This document shows, in pieces, positions 25,686 to 36,759 of a stretch of DNA of 64,000 nucleotides. How positions within the stretch are numbered: the stretch's first letter is position 1; every line of letters begins with the position of its first letter. The translations under genes and the position numbers were made by a program. The notes below the pieces were generated by a model that saw only the letters and a program-made list of their open reading frames with translations, was not told the origin of the DNA and searched no databases. The stretch comes from Synechococcus sp. Cruz-7E5 (GTDB taxonomy: Bacteria > Cyanobacteriota > Cyanobacteriia > PCC-6307 > Cyanobiaceae), in assembly GCF_024345995.1 (NCBI RefSeq), contig NZ_JAGQCE010000004.1, forward strand, positions 124,001 to 188,000, given 5' to 3'.

Positions 25686-27094
25686 CCCCCGAACCTGGCA
25701 CGCAGCCGATCCAGCGACGATGCCGCCGCTTCAGGCAGCATCACAGTCTTTGACACCGGCTCCTCTGATGGCTCTCTCAAAGGAGCTGAGCCAAGCGCTT
25801 CGGGCTGGGTCCGCGGTTCGGTTGATTCGGGCGGTGCCAGCAACGCCGCAGGGTCTGGGGAGTCCACCCCCTCCACGGACTCCCCCGACTCGACAGGCTC
25901 CGGCATCGCTGGTACCGGCTCCAGTGCGCTCCTGTCTTCACCTGCCTCAGGTTCTGTCGCTGCCTCAGGTTCAGGCGCCGTCTCAGATGCAGTGGCCTCC
26001 TCCTCAAGCGGTTGCTCAGTGCTCGCGGTTGTCAATGACCTGGCGGCTTCGTCGCGGTCGGTGGCCATCCCCTCAGCCTGAGGGTCCCGCTCCGTGCTGG
26101 GTTTCGATTCCTGCTCAGCGGCCTCGACGGGCTGCGGTGATGGTGTGCTCTCACCTGCGGGCGCGCTCGGCCGCTCGCCCAGCAGACGCTTCAGATCCTC
26201 GGCGGAGATGGATGCCGTCTGCCAGGGACGGGGGGCCTCGGGACGCATGACCAGGTCCTGCACCTGGCTGTTGAAGGGTGGATTCAACGGTTCCCCCAGC
26301 CCGTCGAGCAGCTCCAGTTGCAGGGGGTTGCTGCCGGAGTTCAGCCCTGTGAGCCAGATCGGCTCCTGCCGGTCCACCTGGAAACTGTCGCCATTGAGGG
26401 TCACCCGCAGCCGCCAGTTCGAACCGTCTCCGTCGAGGGGCTGAAGGGGCGCGTCGATCAGCAGCCAGTCGATCAGCACGGGTTCGTGATGAATCAGATC
26501 GCTGGGGGTGCTGCTCACCAGCTGGGGGGTTCCCCGCAGAGGCTGGCTGAGGGGGTTGGCGGCCAGGCCGTGGAGGCGGATCTGCACGGCGGCGCCGGGA
26601 TCCTTCACTGCTTCGCCCCAGGGCCTGGCCGCATAGACAGTCAGGCGGTGGCTGCCTGGGCTGAGCGGCGCCATGGCCACGCTCAGCCGGGTGTCCTTGC
26701 TGGTTGGCGCCATGGGGTCTTTGGGGCCCAGTCGCAGGGGTGCGTGGTCATCGAGCTGCACCACTAGGTGGGCGCCAAGGCCCAGGGCGCCTGCATCGGC
26801 CAAGGGCCAGTCCTCGAGCGACAGATCCAGCGACCAGGGGGTCATGGGGAGCACGGTGTCGTCGGCTGGAGCCAGGATCTGCAGCCGGGGCTGATGCTCT
26901 GCCAGGCGCAGACGCAAGGCCTGGCTGGCCTTGGGTGGGGGGATCTCCCGCAGGCGCCCGGATGGGGCCGGGTGGCTACTTGCGGCTGGCGGCTCCTGGG
27001 GCCTGGGCCGCAGGCTCCAGCCTCCGCTCAGCAGCACAGCCAGGCAGAGCAGCACCGCCCCCAGGCCCCGAAGCCCCGCTGCCAACATGCGCAT
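25682..27094 (-). CDS. N-terminally anchored protein with acidic low-complexity tail
   Basis: About 470 residues from the ATG at 27092-27094. A single hydrophobic helix (about 7-29) anchors a Pro-rich linker. Residues about 70-300 form a strand-rich region with two similar-looking parts beginning PRLQILAPADDTVLPMTPWS and EPVLIDWLLIDAPLQPL, like tandem Ig-type folds. The C-terminal third (about 320-440) is Glu/Pro/Ser/Thr-rich and highly acidic. No enzyme motif recognised. The longer open frame up to 27709 overlaps psaA and is a shadow. It overlaps the CbiG-CbiH start by 4 bases; divergent from psaA. Function unknown. Confidence 0.7.
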   Translation of the reverse strand: MRMLAAGLRGLGAVLLCLAVLLSGGWSLRPRPQEPPAASSHPAPSGRLREIPPPKASQALRLRLAEHQPRLQILAPADDTVLPMTPWSLDLSLEDWPLADAGALGLGAHLVVQLDDHAPLRLGPKDPMAPTSKDTRLSVAMAPLSPGSHRLTVYAARPWGEAVKDPGAAVQIRLHGLAANPLSQPLRGTPQLVSSTPSDLIHHEPVLIDWLLIDAPLQPLDGDGSNWRLRVTLNGDSFQVDRQEPIWLTGLNSGSNPLQLELLDGLGEPLNPPFNSQVQDLVMRPEAPRPWQTASISAEDLKRLLGERPSAPAGESTPSPQPVEAAEQESKPSTERDPQAEGMATDRDEAARSLTTASTEQPLEEEATASETAPEPEAATEPEAGEDRSALEPVPAMPEPVESGESVEGVDSPDPAALLAPPESTEPRTQPEALGSAPLREPSEEPVSKTVMLPEAAASSLDRLRARFGG

Positions 27095-27548
27095 CGCTCC
27101 TGATCGAAGTCGGCCCGCGGCCTTGGTGCCGGAACCCAGGCAACAGTTTGCCGAGAGTGCCTCGGGCCCGTAGAAAAATGATGCCGAATGTAGCCCCAGA
27201 TCCGCTGGGAATTGGATAAAGAAAGCGCGCCATCGCGTCGTCGATGAGTGATAGGGAGCCTGGGTCAGAGCCCTGTTCCAGACAGGGGTGGTGGCGGATT
27301 GAACCTTTGTTACTGACCCCCCAAGGGGCCTGAAACTCGCCCTTATACTTCCGCCAGCGGTCCCCTCATCGGGGCCCCAGCTCCAGTGGTGGCAGCGGCT
27401 TTCGGTCTTTTCCGGAGCCACTCCGCACTGGTGCCCATGGTTCCAAGGGTCTCGATCCGCGGAACCGTGAGGCCCACCGGCCTGGCCTTTCGGCCCGGTC
27501 CGGAGGGGTGGACCTCCACCTCGACTCCGTCCCTCGAGGAACGTCTCG
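27095..27548. other. Divergent intergenic region and psaA leader
   Basis: 454 bases without a supported gene. Candidate plus-strand -10 element TATACT lies at 27344-27349, giving a leader of about 190 bases. The leader contains likely stems: CCCC-TCAT-CGGGG near 27363 and GGTGGA-CC-TCCACC near 27506. A long structured leader fits the light-regulated expression of psaA known in cyanobacteria, but no clear HLR1 pair (RpaB site) was found; TTGTTACTGA at 27307-27316 is the only half-like match. GAGGA about 10 bases before the ATG serves as ribosome-binding site. Confidence 0.4.
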
Positions 27549-29852
27549 ATGACCATCAGCCCACCAGAGCGTGGGAAAACGGCGAAGGCCATGGTTGACC
27601 GGAATCCTGTTCCCGTCGACTTCGATGTTCTCGGCAAGCCCGGGCACTTCGATCGCACCCTCGCCAAAGGTCCCAAAACCACCACCTGGGTTTGGAACCT
27701 CCACGCCAACGCTCACGATTTCGACAGCCACACGAGCGATCTCGAAGAGGTCTCCCGGAAGATCTTCAGCGCTCACTTCGGCCACTTGGCCGTCATCTTC
27801 ATCTGGCTGAGCGGCGCCTTCTATCACGGTGCTCGCTTCTCCAACTACACCGGCTGGCTGGCCGACCCCCTGCACGTCAAGCCGAGTGCTCAGGTGGTCT
27901 GGCCTATTTTCGGCCAGGAAATTCTCAACGCCGATGTGGGTGCCGGCTTCCATGGCATCCAGATCACCTCAGGTCTCTTCCATGTGTGGAGAGCCTGGGG
28001 TTTCACCAGTGAGTTCCAGCTGCTCTGCACGGCCATCGGTGCCCTGGTGATGGCTGGCCTGATGCTGAATGCCGGCGTTTTCCACTATCACAAGGCAGCT
28101 CCCAAGCTCGAGTGGTTCCAGAACGTTGAGTCCATGCTCAACCACCACCTTGCTGGCCTTCTGGGCCTGGGCTCCCTGTCCTGGACAGGACACCTGCTGC
28201 ACGTGTCCCTGCCGACCACCGCCTTGATGGATGCCATCGATGCCGGCAAGCCGCTGGTGCTCGATGGCAAGACCATCGCTTCGGTGGCGGACATCCCCCT
28301 GCCCCATGAATTCCTGAACCTGGATCTGCTGACCCAGCTGTACCCAGGATTCGGTGCCGGTCTCTCCGCTTTCTTCACCGGCAACTGGGCCGCCTACAGC
28401 GATTTCCTCACCTTCAAGGGTGGGCTGAATCCTGTCACCGGCAGCCTCTGGATGACCGACATCGCCCATCACCATCTGGCGATCGCGGTGCTGTTCATCG
28501 TGGCCGGCCACCAGTACCGCACCAACTGGGGCATCGGTCACAGCATCAAGGAAATTCTTGAAGGACAGAAGGGAGATCCCCTGCTGTTCCCGGCTCCGAA
28601 GGGTCACGATGGCCTGTTCGAGTTCATGACCACTTCCTGGCATGCCCAGTTGGCCGTGAACCTGGCGCTGCTCGGTTCGTTGACCATCATCGTGGCGCAT
28701 CACATGTATGCGATGCCGCCCTATCCCTACATCGGGATCGATTACCCAACGCAGGTGTCGCTGTTCACCCACCACATGTGGATCGGTGGCTTCATCATCG
28801 TTGGCGCCGGTGCCCATGCGGCCATTGCGCTCATCCGCGATTACGACCCAGCCCTGCACGTGGACAACGTGCTGGATCGGGTACTCAAAGCCCGTGATGC
28901 TCTGATCAGCCACCTCAACTGGGTGTGCATTTTTCTGGGCTTCCACAGCTTCGGGCTATACATCCACAACGACACCATGCGTGCCCTGGGGCGTCCCCAG
29001 GACATGTTCAGCGACTCCGCAATTCAGTTGCAGCCCGTCTTCGCTCAGTGGATTCAGGGTCTGCACGCCGCTGCTGCCGGCACCACCGCTCCAAATGCGT
29101 TGGCCGGTGTCAGTGAGGTGTTCAATGGCGCCGTCGTCGCCGTTGGCGGCAAGGTCGCTGCCGGTCCGATCCCCCTAGGAACGGCCGACTTCATGGTCCA
29201 CCACATTCACGCCTTCACGATCCACGTCACCGTGCTGATCCTGCTGAAGGGTGTTCTCTACAGCCGCAGCTCCAGGCTTGTGCCCGACAAGGCGAACCTG
29301 GGCTTCCGCTTCCCCTGCGACGGCCCCGGCCGTGGCGGTACCTGCCAGGTTTCGGCTTGGGACCACGTGTTCCTTGGCCTCTTCTGGATGTACAACTCCA
29401 TCTCGATTGTGATCTTCCACTTCAGCTGGAAGATGCAGAGCGATGTGTGGGGAACCGTGAATGCGGACGGCAGCGTCCAGCACATCACGAATGGGAACTT
29501 TGCGCAGAGCGCCATCACCATTAATGGCTGGCTGCGTGATTTCCTCTGGGCTCAGGCCGCGCAGGTGATCAACAGCTACGGCTCGTCCTCCAGTGCTTAT
29601 GGCCTGATGTTCCTTGGTGCCCACTTCGTCTGGGCCTTCAGCCTGATGTTCCTGTTCAGCGGCCGCGGCTACTGGCAGGAGCTGATTGAGTCCATCGTCT
29701 GGGCTCACAACAAGCTGAAAGTGGCTCCGGCCATCCAGCCCCGTGCGCTGAGCATCACCCAGGGCCGTGCCGTAGGCGTTGCCCACTATCTCCTGGGCGG
29801 TATCGCCACCACCTGGGCCTTCTTCCTGTCCCGACTCATCGCGGTCGGCTGA
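27549..29852 (+). CDS. psaA: Photosystem I P700 apoprotein A1
   Basis: 767-residue core subunit with eleven helices, binding P700, the A0 chlorophylls, phylloquinone and, with PsaB, the FX iron-sulfur cluster. The FX loop is seen as [19 protein letters not shown]. Family landmarks: [26 protein letters not shown] and the C-terminal [19 protein letters not shown]. Start [18 protein letters not shown] is normal for cyanobacteria. Cotranscribed with psaB 21 bases downstream. Confidence 0.98.
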   Translation: MTISPPERGKTAKAMVDRNPVPVDFDVLGKPGHFDRTLAKGPKTTTWVWNLHANAHDFDSHTSDLEEVSRKIFSAHFGHLAVIFIWLSGAFYHGARFSNYTGWLADPLHVKPSAQVVWPIFGQEILNADVGAGFHGIQITSGLFHVWRAWGFTSEFQLLCTAIGALVMAGLMLNAGVFHYHKAAPKLEWFQNVESMLNHHLAGLLGLGSLSWTGHLLHVSLPTTALMDAIDAGKPLVLDGKTIASVADIPLPHEFLNLDLLTQLYPGFGAGLSAFFTGNWAAYSDFLTFKGGLNPVTGSLWMTDIAHHHLAIAVLFIVAGHQYRTNWGIGHSIKEILEGQKGDPLLFPAPKGHDGLFEFMTTSWHAQLAVNLALLGSLTIIVAHHMYAMPPYPYIGIDYPTQVSLFTHHMWIGGFIIVGAGAHAAIALIRDYDPALHVDNVLDRVLKARDALISHLNWVCIFLGFHSFGLYIHNDTMRALGRPQDMFSDSAIQLQPVFAQWIQGLHAAAAGTTAPNALAGVSEVFNGAVVAVGGKVAAGPIPLGTADFMVHHIHAFTIHVTVLILLKGVLYSRSSRLVPDKANLGFRFPCDGPGRGGTCQVSAWDHVFLGLFWMYNSISIVIFHFSWKMQSDVWGTVNADGSVQHITNGNFAQSAITINGWLRDFLWAQAAQVINSYGSSSSAYGLMFLGAHFVWAFSLMFLFSGRGYWQELIESIVWAHNKLKVAPAIQPRALSITQGRAVGVAHYLLGGIATTWAFFLSRLIAVG

Positions 29853-29873
29853 CCTCACACCTGACCTTTCCCA

Positions 29874-32093
29874 ATGGCAACGAAATTTCCTTCGTTCAGC
29901 CAGGGTCTGGCACAGGACCCGACAACCCGCCGTATTTGGTACGGCATCGCCACGGCTCACGACTTCGAGAGCCACGACGGGATGACGGAGGAGAAGCTTT
30001 ACCAAAAGCTCTTCTCCACCCATTTCGGTCATCTGGCGATCATCGGCCTCTGGGTTTCGGGCAACCTGTTCCATATCGCCTGGCAGGGCAACTTTGAGCA
30101 GTGGGTCGCCGATCCGCTGCATGTCCGTCCCATCGCACATGCGATCTGGGATCCCCACTTCGGCCAGGGGGCCATCACCGCCTTCACCCAGGCGGGAGCA
30201 ACCTCCCCGGTGAACATCGCTTATTCAGGTCTGTACCACTGGTGGTACACGATCGGAATGAAGACCAACGCCGAGCTGTACCAGGGTTCCATCTTCATGA
30301 TGATCCTGTCGGCCTGGGCCCTCTTCGCCGGCTGGCTCCACCTTCAGCCCAAGTTCCGGCCTTCACTGGCATGGTTCAAGAACGCTGAATCCCGCCTCAA
30401 CCATCACCTCGCCGTCCTCTTCGGCTTCAGTTCAATCGCCTGGACCGGTCACCTGGTTCACGTGGCCATCCCTGAAGCCCGTGGCCAGCACGTTGGTTGG
30501 GACAACTTCCTGAATGTCCTGCCCCATCCCGCCGGTCTGGCTCCGTTCTTCACCGGCAACTGGGGCGTTTACGCCGAAAATCCCGACACCCTTAACCAGG
30601 TGTTCGGCACCTCCGAAGGCTCCGGTACAGCGATCCTCACCTTCCTGGGCGGCTTCCACCCCCAGACCGAGGCGCTCTGGCTCACCGACATCGCCCATCA
30701 CCACCTGGCGATTGGCTGCATCTTCGTGATTGCCGGCCACATGTACCGGACCAACTTCGGGATCGGTCACTCGATCCGGGAGATTCTGGAGGCTCACAAC
30801 CCCCCTAAGGGAACTCCTTTCGGAGGTGCGCTCGGTGCAGGCCACAAGGGTCTCTACGACACGATCAACAACTCCCTGCACTTCCAGCTGGGTCTGGCCC
30901 TGGCCAGCCTGGGAGTGATCACCAGCCTGGTTGCGCAGCACATGTATGCGCTGCCGTCCTATGCGTTCATCGCAAAGGACTACACAACACAAGCTGCGCT
31001 CTACACCCACCACCAGTACATCGCCATCTTCCTGATGTGCGGTGCCTTCGCTCATGGTGCGATCTTCTTCATCCGTGACTACGACCCCGAAGCCAACAAG
31101 AACAATGTTCTGGCTCGGATGCTCGAGCACAAAGAAGCGATCATCAGCCACCTGAGCTGGGTGTCCCTGTTCCTCGGCTTCCACACCCTTGGCCTTTACG
31201 TCCACAACGATGTGGTCGTTGCCTTTGGTACTCCCGAGAAGCAGATCCTGATCGAGCCTGTCTTTGCCCAGTTCGTGCAAGCGGCGAGTGGTAAGGCCAT
31301 CTACGGCTTCGACGTGCTGCTCTCCAACCCGACGAGTGCCGCCAGCCTGGCTTCGGCCAATATCCCTGGCGATCACTTCTGGCTGGATGCCATCAATGGC
31401 AACACCGATGTGTTCCTGCAGATCGGCCCTGGTGACTTCCTTGTTCACCACGCCATTGCCCTCGGACTGCACACCACCACCTTGATCCTGGTGAAGGGTG
31501 CCCTTGATGCCCGGGGTTCCAAGCTGATGCCCGACAAAAAGGACTTCGGCTACTCCTTCCCCTGTGATGGCCCCGGACGTGGTGGCACCTGTGACATCTC
31601 GGCCTGGGATGCCTTCTACCTGTCAGTGTTCTGGGCCCTGAACACTGTTGGTTGGGTCACCTTCTACTGGCATTGGAAGCACCTCGCCATCTGGCAGGGC
31701 AACGTGGCCCAGTTCAATGAATCCAGTACCTATCTCATGGGCTGGTTCCGCGACTACCTCTGGCTGAACAGCTCCCAGCTGATCAACGGTTACAACCCGT
31801 TCGGTTCGAACAACCTTGCCGTCTGGGCCTGGATGTTCCTGTTCGGTCACCTGGTTTGGGCTACCGGTTTCATGTTCCTCATCTCCTGGCGCGGTTATTG
31901 GCAGGAGCTGATTGAAACCATCGTCTGGGCTCACCAGCGCACCCCGCTTGCCAACCTGGTTGGCTGGCGCGACAAGCCGGTGGCTCTGTCGATCGTTCAG
32001 GCCCGTGTAGTTGGTCTGGCTCACTTCACAGTGGGATACATCCTCACTTACGGCGCCTTCCTGATCGCCTCCACTTCAGGCAAGTTCGGCTGA
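29874..32093 (+). CDS. psaB: Photosystem I P700 apoprotein A2
   Basis: 739 residues, the partner of PsaA in the PSI heterodimer. It starts [20 protein letters not shown] as in other cyanobacteria. The second half of the FX site is [19 protein letters not shown]. The phylloquinone-binding region near the C-terminus ([17 protein letters not shown]) is intact. Full length. The transcript ends at the hairpin at 32137-32166. Confidence 0.98.
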   Translation: MATKFPSFSQGLAQDPTTRRIWYGIATAHDFESHDGMTEEKLYQKLFSTHFGHLAIIGLWVSGNLFHIAWQGNFEQWVADPLHVRPIAHAIWDPHFGQGAITAFTQAGATSPVNIAYSGLYHWWYTIGMKTNAELYQGSIFMMILSAWALFAGWLHLQPKFRPSLAWFKNAESRLNHHLAVLFGFSSIAWTGHLVHVAIPEARGQHVGWDNFLNVLPHPAGLAPFFTGNWGVYAENPDTLNQVFGTSEGSGTAILTFLGGFHPQTEALWLTDIAHHHLAIGCIFVIAGHMYRTNFGIGHSIREILEAHNPPKGTPFGGALGAGHKGLYDTINNSLHFQLGLALASLGVITSLVAQHMYALPSYAFIAKDYTTQAALYTHHQYIAIFLMCGAFAHGAIFFIRDYDPEANKNNVLARMLEHKEAIISHLSWVSLFLGFHTLGLYVHNDVVVAFGTPEKQILIEPVFAQFVQAASGKAIYGFDVLLSNPTSAASLASANIPGDHFWLDAINGNTDVFLQIGPGDFLVHHAIALGLHTTTLILVKGALDARGSKLMPDKKDFGYSFPCDGPGRGGTCDISAWDAFYLSVFWALNTVGWVTFYWHWKHLAIWQGNVAQFNESSTYLMGWFRDYLWLNSSQLINGYNPFGSNNLAVWAWMFLFGHLVWATGFMFLISWRGYWQELIETIVWAHQRTPLANLVGWRDKPVALSIVQARVVGLAHFTVGYILTYGAFLIASTSGKFG

Positions 32094-32136
32094 TCCAAGC
32101 GATCAGTCACCCCGAGGGACGCACCTCCAACAACCA

Positions 32137-32166
32137 ACCCTCGGGGAATATCTCCGAGGGTTTTTT
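32137..32166 (+). terminator. Rho-independent terminator after psaB
   Basis: ACCCTCGG (32137-32144) pairs with CCGAGGGT (32154-32161), loop of nine bases, directly followed by TTTTTT (32161-32166). Located 44 bases after the psaB stop. The T-run also forms the end of the opposing RND gene's stop codon region, so the two convergent genes are packed tightly. Confidence 0.88.
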
Positions 32167-35100
32167 CATGACCTTTTTGCCTGGGGCCACCAGCGACGGC
32201 CTTCCAGCAGTTTCACCTCCAGGTACACCACAGGCACCACGAACAGCGTCAGTCCGGTTGATACCAGCAACCCGAAGAACACCACCGTGCCGATGCTGAT
32301 CCGGCTGGCTGCCCCCGCTCCGGTGGCCAGCAGCAGCGGCAGGAATCCGGCCAGGGACGAGAGTGCTGTGAGCAGAATCGGGCGAAGGCGACTGATGGCA
32401 GCCTCTTCCACGGCCTCCCGTAAGCCCAGACCTTCCTTAAGGCGCTGGTTGGCGAACTCAACGATCAGGATGCCGTTTTTGGCGGCCAGGCTCACCAGAA
32501 CGAGCATGCCCACCTGGGCATAGATATCAAGAAAGAGCCCACGGCCGGCCAGGCCCAGCAGGGCGCCGAGCAGGGCCATCGGCACCGTGATCAAGATGAT
32601 CAGTGGATCGAGAAAGCTCTCATAGAGGCCGGCCAGAACCAAGTAAACCACCGCCATCCCAAGGACGAACAGTTGCCAGGTGCGCCCTCCCGCCTGACGC
32701 TCCTCCTTGGCCAGCCCCACCCATTCCAGGGCGATCACTGGATTGGCCAGTTCTTGCTTCACCTCCTCCAACCGTTCGATCGCCTTGCCTGTGCTGAGTC
32801 CCGCTTTGGGCAGTGCCTGGATGGTGATCGAGCGTGCCAGGCGGCTGTGGTTGATCACCGTCGGCCCACTGTCCTGCTCAAGGGTCATCAGTTCGCGGAG
32901 AGGAACCAGGTTCCCTTCCCGGCTGCGCACCTGAAGCGAAAGCACATCTGCGGCTGTGCGCCGGAAGGCCCCATCCAGTTGCACGATCACCCGCCTCACC
33001 CGTTCGCCTTCGAAGGTGTCGTTGACATAGCTGCTGCCGAAGCTGGCACCGAGGGTGCTCACCACCGTGTCGAGGTCCACCCCCAGTGACGCCATGCGCA
33101 GCCGGTCGGGCTTCAGACGCAGTTGCGGTGAATCGGCACTGAAGCGAGTGCCCACCCTCTCAAAGTCCCCCGTGGCGTTGGCGGCGGCGATGAATTCGCG
33201 GGTGGCTTGCTCGAACTCGCTCAGGCTGAGTCGTCCGCCGCTGAGATCGAGCAGCTCCAGTTCCAGTCCCCCCTCACTGCTGAAGCCCCTCACGACCGGT
33301 GGAACGCTGACCTGCACGGTGGCCTCGCTGACGGAGCTGCGCATCCGTTTGGAGAGTCGTTCGGCAACAGCTTCACTGCTGTCCTCAGCACGGGAGCCGC
33401 GCTCCTGAAGCGGCAGCAGGCGCAAAAAGAAGATGCCCCGGTTCGGGGCACTGTCGCCAAAGGAGCGGCCTGCGTAGAAGTTGCCAACCCGCACCAGGGG
33501 CTCGTTCGCCACCTGCTCCCGGACCTGCTCCATCACCGCTTCGGTGCGCTGGATCGAGGCCCCCCCAGGCAACACCACCACGCCGCGAATCTGACTGTCG
33601 TCTTCCTGGGGAATGAAGGCTGTGGGCAGTTGCCCCAGGCCCCAGCCCGCCAGGATTAGGCTGCCCAGCAAGCCAAGCAGGATGCTCCGCCGCCAGCGAA
33701 AACTGCGATCCAGGGCACGGCCGTAGTCCTCTCCGAGCCGGTGGATCCAGCGCTGGGGCCGATCCAGCAGCCGGCGCATCCAGTGTGGTTCCGTCCAGCC
33801 ATGCTGCAGGAGCCAGCTGGAGGCCACCGGCGTGAAGGTGAGCGCATTGATGGTGGAGAAAAGGATCGTGGCGCTGATCGTGATTGCGATCGGCTGGTAG
33901 AGGCGGCCCACACTGCCGGGCATCGCCAGCACCGGCAGAAACACCACCACCAGCACCAGGGAAGTGGCGATCACGGCACTGCCCAGCTCCTGCATGGCGT
34001 TACGGGCGGCCTGCCAGGGGGGTTCCCCCTGCTCGAGCCTGCGGCCGATGTCTTCGCTTACCACGATGGCGTCATCCACCACCAGGCCTGTGGCCAGCAC
34101 CATGCCGAACAGGCTGAGGGTGTTGATCGAACTGTCCGTCAGCCGCAGGATCGTGAAGCTGCCCACCAGGGCCACGGGCACCGCGACGGCAGTGATCGCC
34201 GCCAGGCGACTGTTGCCAAGCGCCAGCAGCAGCACAAGCAGCACCAGCAGCACTGCGTCGCGCAGGCTGACCCAGGTGAGCTGGATGCTCTCGCGCACAC
34301 TGTCGGCCACATCGACGATGCGCTGCAGCTCCACCCCCGGCGGGAAATCGGGCTCCAGGCGGCTCAGCGCTGAGTTGACAGCCTCGCTCACCTCGAGGGC
34401 GTTGCTGCCGTCGCGCTGGAAGATCAGCACGGCCAAGGTGGGTTGTCCTGCCAGGTTCATGGCGGTGCTCTCGAAACTCTCGTCATCGAGCACGACCCGC
34501 CCCACGTCCTTGAGCTGGACCACACCGCCGTTGCTGGCCCGGCTCACCACCAGACCCTCCAGTTCGGCGGGGGTGCGCAGCCGACCCTCCATCTCAAGGG
34601 GCAGGGTGATCTCCTGACCGGTTGGGCTGGGGGCATCGCCCACCTGGCCCAGAGCGGCGAGAACGTTCTGCTCCTCCAACGCATCTTCGATGTCGGCGAT
34701 GGTGAGGCTTCGCTGCTCAAGGGCCACCGGATCCAGCCAGACCCGGAACGCCAGTTCACTGCCGCCGGCAACGGCCACGTTGCCGACCCCGGGCACCCGC
34801 TGCAGCTCATCCCTGAGGCGCTGGTCAAGCCAGCCGCTGAGGAAGGCGTCGCTGTACATCCACTTCGGAGTGCTGAAGCTGATCACCATCAGCAGGTCGT
34901 CGGAGCTGCGGCGCACCTGCACGCCCAGGCGGGCCACCTCCGGCGGCAGTCTGCGGTTCACCAGAACGGCTTCGTTCTGGGCATTGATCTGGTTGAGCTC
35001 GGGATTGCCTCCCTCAAAGGTGAGGGTGATCGAGCTGCCGTTGGCGGAACTGGTGGAGCGGATGCTCTCCAGCCGATCCAGCCCGTTCAGCTGCCGCTCC

Positions 35101-35300
35101 AGCGGAGTGGTGACCCCCTGCTCCACCGCCAGGGCCCCGCCCCCGGGATAGGTGGCGCGAACGTTCACCCGCACAGGCGCGATCGGGGGCAGGTTTTCCA
35201 CCTGCAGGCCCGGCAGGCTCAGCAGGCCGGCCATCACGATCAGCAGGCTCACCACCAGGGTGAGCACAGGCCGACGCAGGAATGGATCGGAGACTGACAT
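32166..35300 (-). CDS. RND-family multidrug efflux transporter (HAE1/AcrB type)
   Basis: 1044 residues, the normal length for a trimeric inner-membrane proton-driven exporter. It begins with the typical FLRRPVLTLVVSLLIVMAGL helix. The proton-relay Asp pair is in GLVVDDAIVVSED of TM4, and the large periplasmic loops follow TM1 and TM7. The second half starts at about residue 520 (RRSILLGLLGSLILAGWGLG). No adaptor (MFP) or outer-membrane channel gene is adjacent: the flanks are psaB and psaL/psaI. Substrate unknown. Confidence 0.92.
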   Translation of the reverse strand: MSVSDPFLRRPVLTLVVSLLIVMAGLLSLPGLQVENLPPIAPVRVNVRATYPGGGALAVEQGVTTPLERQLNGLDRLESIRSTSSANGSSITLTFEGGNPELNQINAQNEAVLVNRRLPPEVARLGVQVRRSSDDLLMVISFSTPKWMYSDAFLSGWLDQRLRDELQRVPGVGNVAVAGGSELAFRVWLDPVALEQRSLTIADIEDALEEQNVLAALGQVGDAPSPTGQEITLPLEMEGRLRTPAELEGLVVSRASNGGVVQLKDVGRVVLDDESFESTAMNLAGQPTLAVLIFQRDGSNALEVSEAVNSALSRLEPDFPPGVELQRIVDVADSVRESIQLTWVSLRDAVLLVLLVLLLALGNSRLAAITAVAVPVALVGSFTILRLTDSSINTLSLFGMVLATGLVVDDAIVVSEDIGRRLEQGEPPWQAARNAMQELGSAVIATSLVLVVVFLPVLAMPGSVGRLYQPIAITISATILFSTINALTFTPVASSWLLQHGWTEPHWMRRLLDRPQRWIHRLGEDYGRALDRSFRWRRSILLGLLGSLILAGWGLGQLPTAFIPQEDDSQIRGVVVLPGGASIQRTEAVMEQVREQVANEPLVRVGNFYAGRSFGDSAPNRGIFFLRLLPLQERGSRAEDSSEAVAERLSKRMRSSVSEATVQVSVPPVVRGFSSEGGLELELLDLSGGRLSLSEFEQATREFIAAANATGDFERVGTRFSADSPQLRLKPDRLRMASLGVDLDTVVSTLGASFGSSYVNDTFEGERVRRVIVQLDGAFRRTAADVLSLQVRSREGNLVPLRELMTLEQDSGPTVINHSRLARSITIQALPKAGLSTGKAIERLEEVKQELANPVIALEWVGLAKEERQAGGRTWQLFVLGMAVVYLVLAGLYESFLDPLIILITVPMALLGALLGLAGRGLFLDIYAQVGMLVLVSLAAKNGILIVEFANQRLKEGLGLREAVEEAAISRLRPILLTALSSLAGFLPLLLATGAGAASRISIGTVVFFGLLVSTGLTLFVVPVVYLEVKLLEGRRWWPQAKRS

Positions 35301-35396
35301 CGAAACGGCTGCTCAGGGCACGCCGCAAGAGTCTGCCTGCCCTGCCCCACTGGCGTTGAGCCCCCTGGCCCGAGCAGGGGGGGATCCCCGGCCATG

Positions 35397-35420
35397 AAAA
35401 AGCCCCGCATTAGCGGGGCC
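35397..35420 (-). terminator. Terminator after psaL
   Basis: On the minus strand GCCCCGC-TAAT-GCGGGGC is followed by TTTTT (complement of 35397-35401). Seven perfect GC-rich pairs and a U-tract. It lies 61 bases past the psaL stop and closes the psaI-psaL transcript before the RND gene's upstream region. Confidence 0.88.
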
Positions 35421-35480
35421 TGGCGCAACGCTGAAGTTGCACTTTCCGGATTCTGAGATCAGCTCGGTGCGGCGTGCGCC

Positions 35481-35972
35481 TCAGCCGGCGCTCCAGCCGC
35501 CGCCGACGAGGTCGACCAGGGGGGAAACCAGCGCCGTGCTGGCCAGGAACCAGGCGAAGGCGGCACCACCGCAGCCACCCAGCCAGAAACCGCTGGCGAA
35601 TTCGGCCCAGCCGGCCTTGGTGAACAGATCAGCGGGCGGGTTGTCGATCGTGGCGTCGGGGGGCTGCACGTTGGGGCCTGTGCCGGCGGTGCCGTAGATC
35701 GACAGGCAGATCGTGAGGATTGTCACCAGGCCGATCGTGGCCAGCAGGCCAGCGGTGGTGGCGTACTCCGTGTGCCGCAGGGGGCCGGTGAGGGCGAACG
35801 GGCCGTAGAGGAGGTACCCGTGGGCCATTCCCACTTCCAGGCCGCGGCGGTTGGGGGAAAGAGCCGGGCGATAAGCGGGCAGAGCGTTCAGGAACGCTTT
35901 GGTGAAGTAACTGCTGTTAATGGGGGTGGCGAGGTTGCCGACGGTGGGGTCGGCCACGGGATGCACGGTCAT
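35481..35972 (-). CDS. psaL: Photosystem I reaction centre subunit XI
   Basis: 163-residue membrane subunit needed for PSI trimer formation. The ATG at 35970-35972 gives [20 protein letters not shown], followed by [20 protein letters not shown] and [20 protein letters not shown], all family hallmarks. Three helices follow. The longer upstream frame is not PsaL-like. Downstream of psaI on the same strand, 47 bases apart. Confidence 0.97.
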   Translation of the reverse strand: MTVHPVADPTVGNLATPINSSYFTKAFLNALPAYRPALSPNRRGLEVGMAHGYLLYGPFALTGPLRHTEYATTAGLLATIGLVTILTICLSIYGTAGTGPNVQPPDATIDNPPADLFTKAGWAEFASGFWLGGCGGAAFAWFLASTALVSPLVDLVGGGWSAG

Positions 35973-36019
35973 GGGCGGGCTCGTGGTGGGAACGAAAGGC
36001 AGAAGAACGGGCGAGGCGC

Positions 36020-36136
36020 TCAGTCGCGCGCTTCGATCACGTTGAACAGCAGGGCCATGGCCACGGCAGGGCCGAGGATCCCCACCACGGGGACCAACAA
36101 CGAGGGCAGCCAGGCGGCAGCGAATTCTCCAGTCAT
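36020..36136 (-). CDS. psaI: Photosystem I subunit VIII
   Basis: 38-residue single-span protein: [20 protein letters not shown] then [18 protein letters not shown]. PsaI contacts PsaL and PsaM at the trimer interface. Start at the ATG at 36134-36136; the 26 residues of open frame upstream are not part of the family. Transcribed together with psaL. Confidence 0.95.
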   Translation of the reverse strand: MTGEFAAAWLPSLLVPVVGILGPAVAMALLFNVIEARD

Positions 36137-36228
36137 GGCGCGGGCCAATACAGCAACCGCCGATACTGTAAAGATCACTGCAGGGCAGGCCTTGTCGCCC
36201 TGCCGTTGCGACATAAAAATTCAATCCG
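36137..36228. promoter_or_regulatory. Divergent promoter region of psaI-psaL and a hypothetical gene
   Basis: 92 bases between two divergent starts. It contains a 7-base inverted repeat, GCAGGGC (36180-36186) and GCCCTGC (36197-36203). On the minus strand CTTTACAG (36170-36177) resembles one half of an HLR1 site for RpaB, but the second half is not evident. The plus side near the start is A/T-rich (CATAAAAATTCAATCCG). Confidence 0.35.
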
Positions 36229-36759
36229 ATGCAGCAGGCCCTCCCCGCCGCCGCGGCTCTCCTGGTGATGGTCTTGCTTGTGCGCCGCAGCAGGCTGCCC
36301 CTGCTATCCGGCGATGACGGCAGTGCAGTGGCCGCCGTCAACAGGGCGCAGCTCGAACGGGTCGTGACCCCGGCCACTTCATCAGCGGCCTCATCAGCCC
36401 CCTCTGCGGTGGCGATCTCCGCGTCTCCTGCGCTCAAGCCCTCGAAGCTGTTGCCGGAAGCCCTGGCCTCAATGGCGCCAGGCACGCACCGGGATCCTCG
36501 CTGGCGCCGGCAGGTCCTCGCTGAGCTTCGCGCAGCTGCCACAGGCGGCGAAGACGAGCGTCTGGCGGCCGTGGCCGCCTGCCTGGTCTGGGGAGATCGG
36601 GCCAGCCTGCCGCTGCTGAAGCGGGCTCGCTTCGATCCCGACCCTTGCGTGGCAGCCCTGGCCGCCGAGGGGATTGCGGCGTTCCGTGGTCGGACGGCCG
36701 TTCAGGCCAGCCGCACTCAGCCTGCAAGGCTGCCGCGCAATGTGCTGCGTACCCGGTAG
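36229..36759 (+). CDS. Hypothetical protein with N-terminal helix and HEAT-like end
   Basis: 176 residues. A hydrophobic N-terminal helix (about 4-18) precedes an Ala/Ser/Pro-rich linker. The C-terminal half has helical alternation ([58 protein letters not shown]) like a pair of HEAT-type repeats. No known family assigned. Its last 43 bases overlap the 3' end of the opposing glycosyltransferase gene. Divergent from psaI. Confidence 0.6.
   Translation: MQQALPAAAALLVMVLLVRRSRLPLLSGDDGSAVAAVNRAQLERVVTPATSSAASSAPSAVAISASPALKPSKLLPEALASMAPGTHRDPRWRRQVLAELRAAATGGEDERLAAVAACLVWGDRASLPLLKRARFDPDPCVAALAAEGIAAFRGRTAVQASRTQPARLPRNVLRTR

Noticed and set aside
25682-27709. Extended start for the anchored protein gene
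   Set aside because: The extension runs into psaA coding sequence; the ATG at 27094 is followed directly by a membrane anchor.
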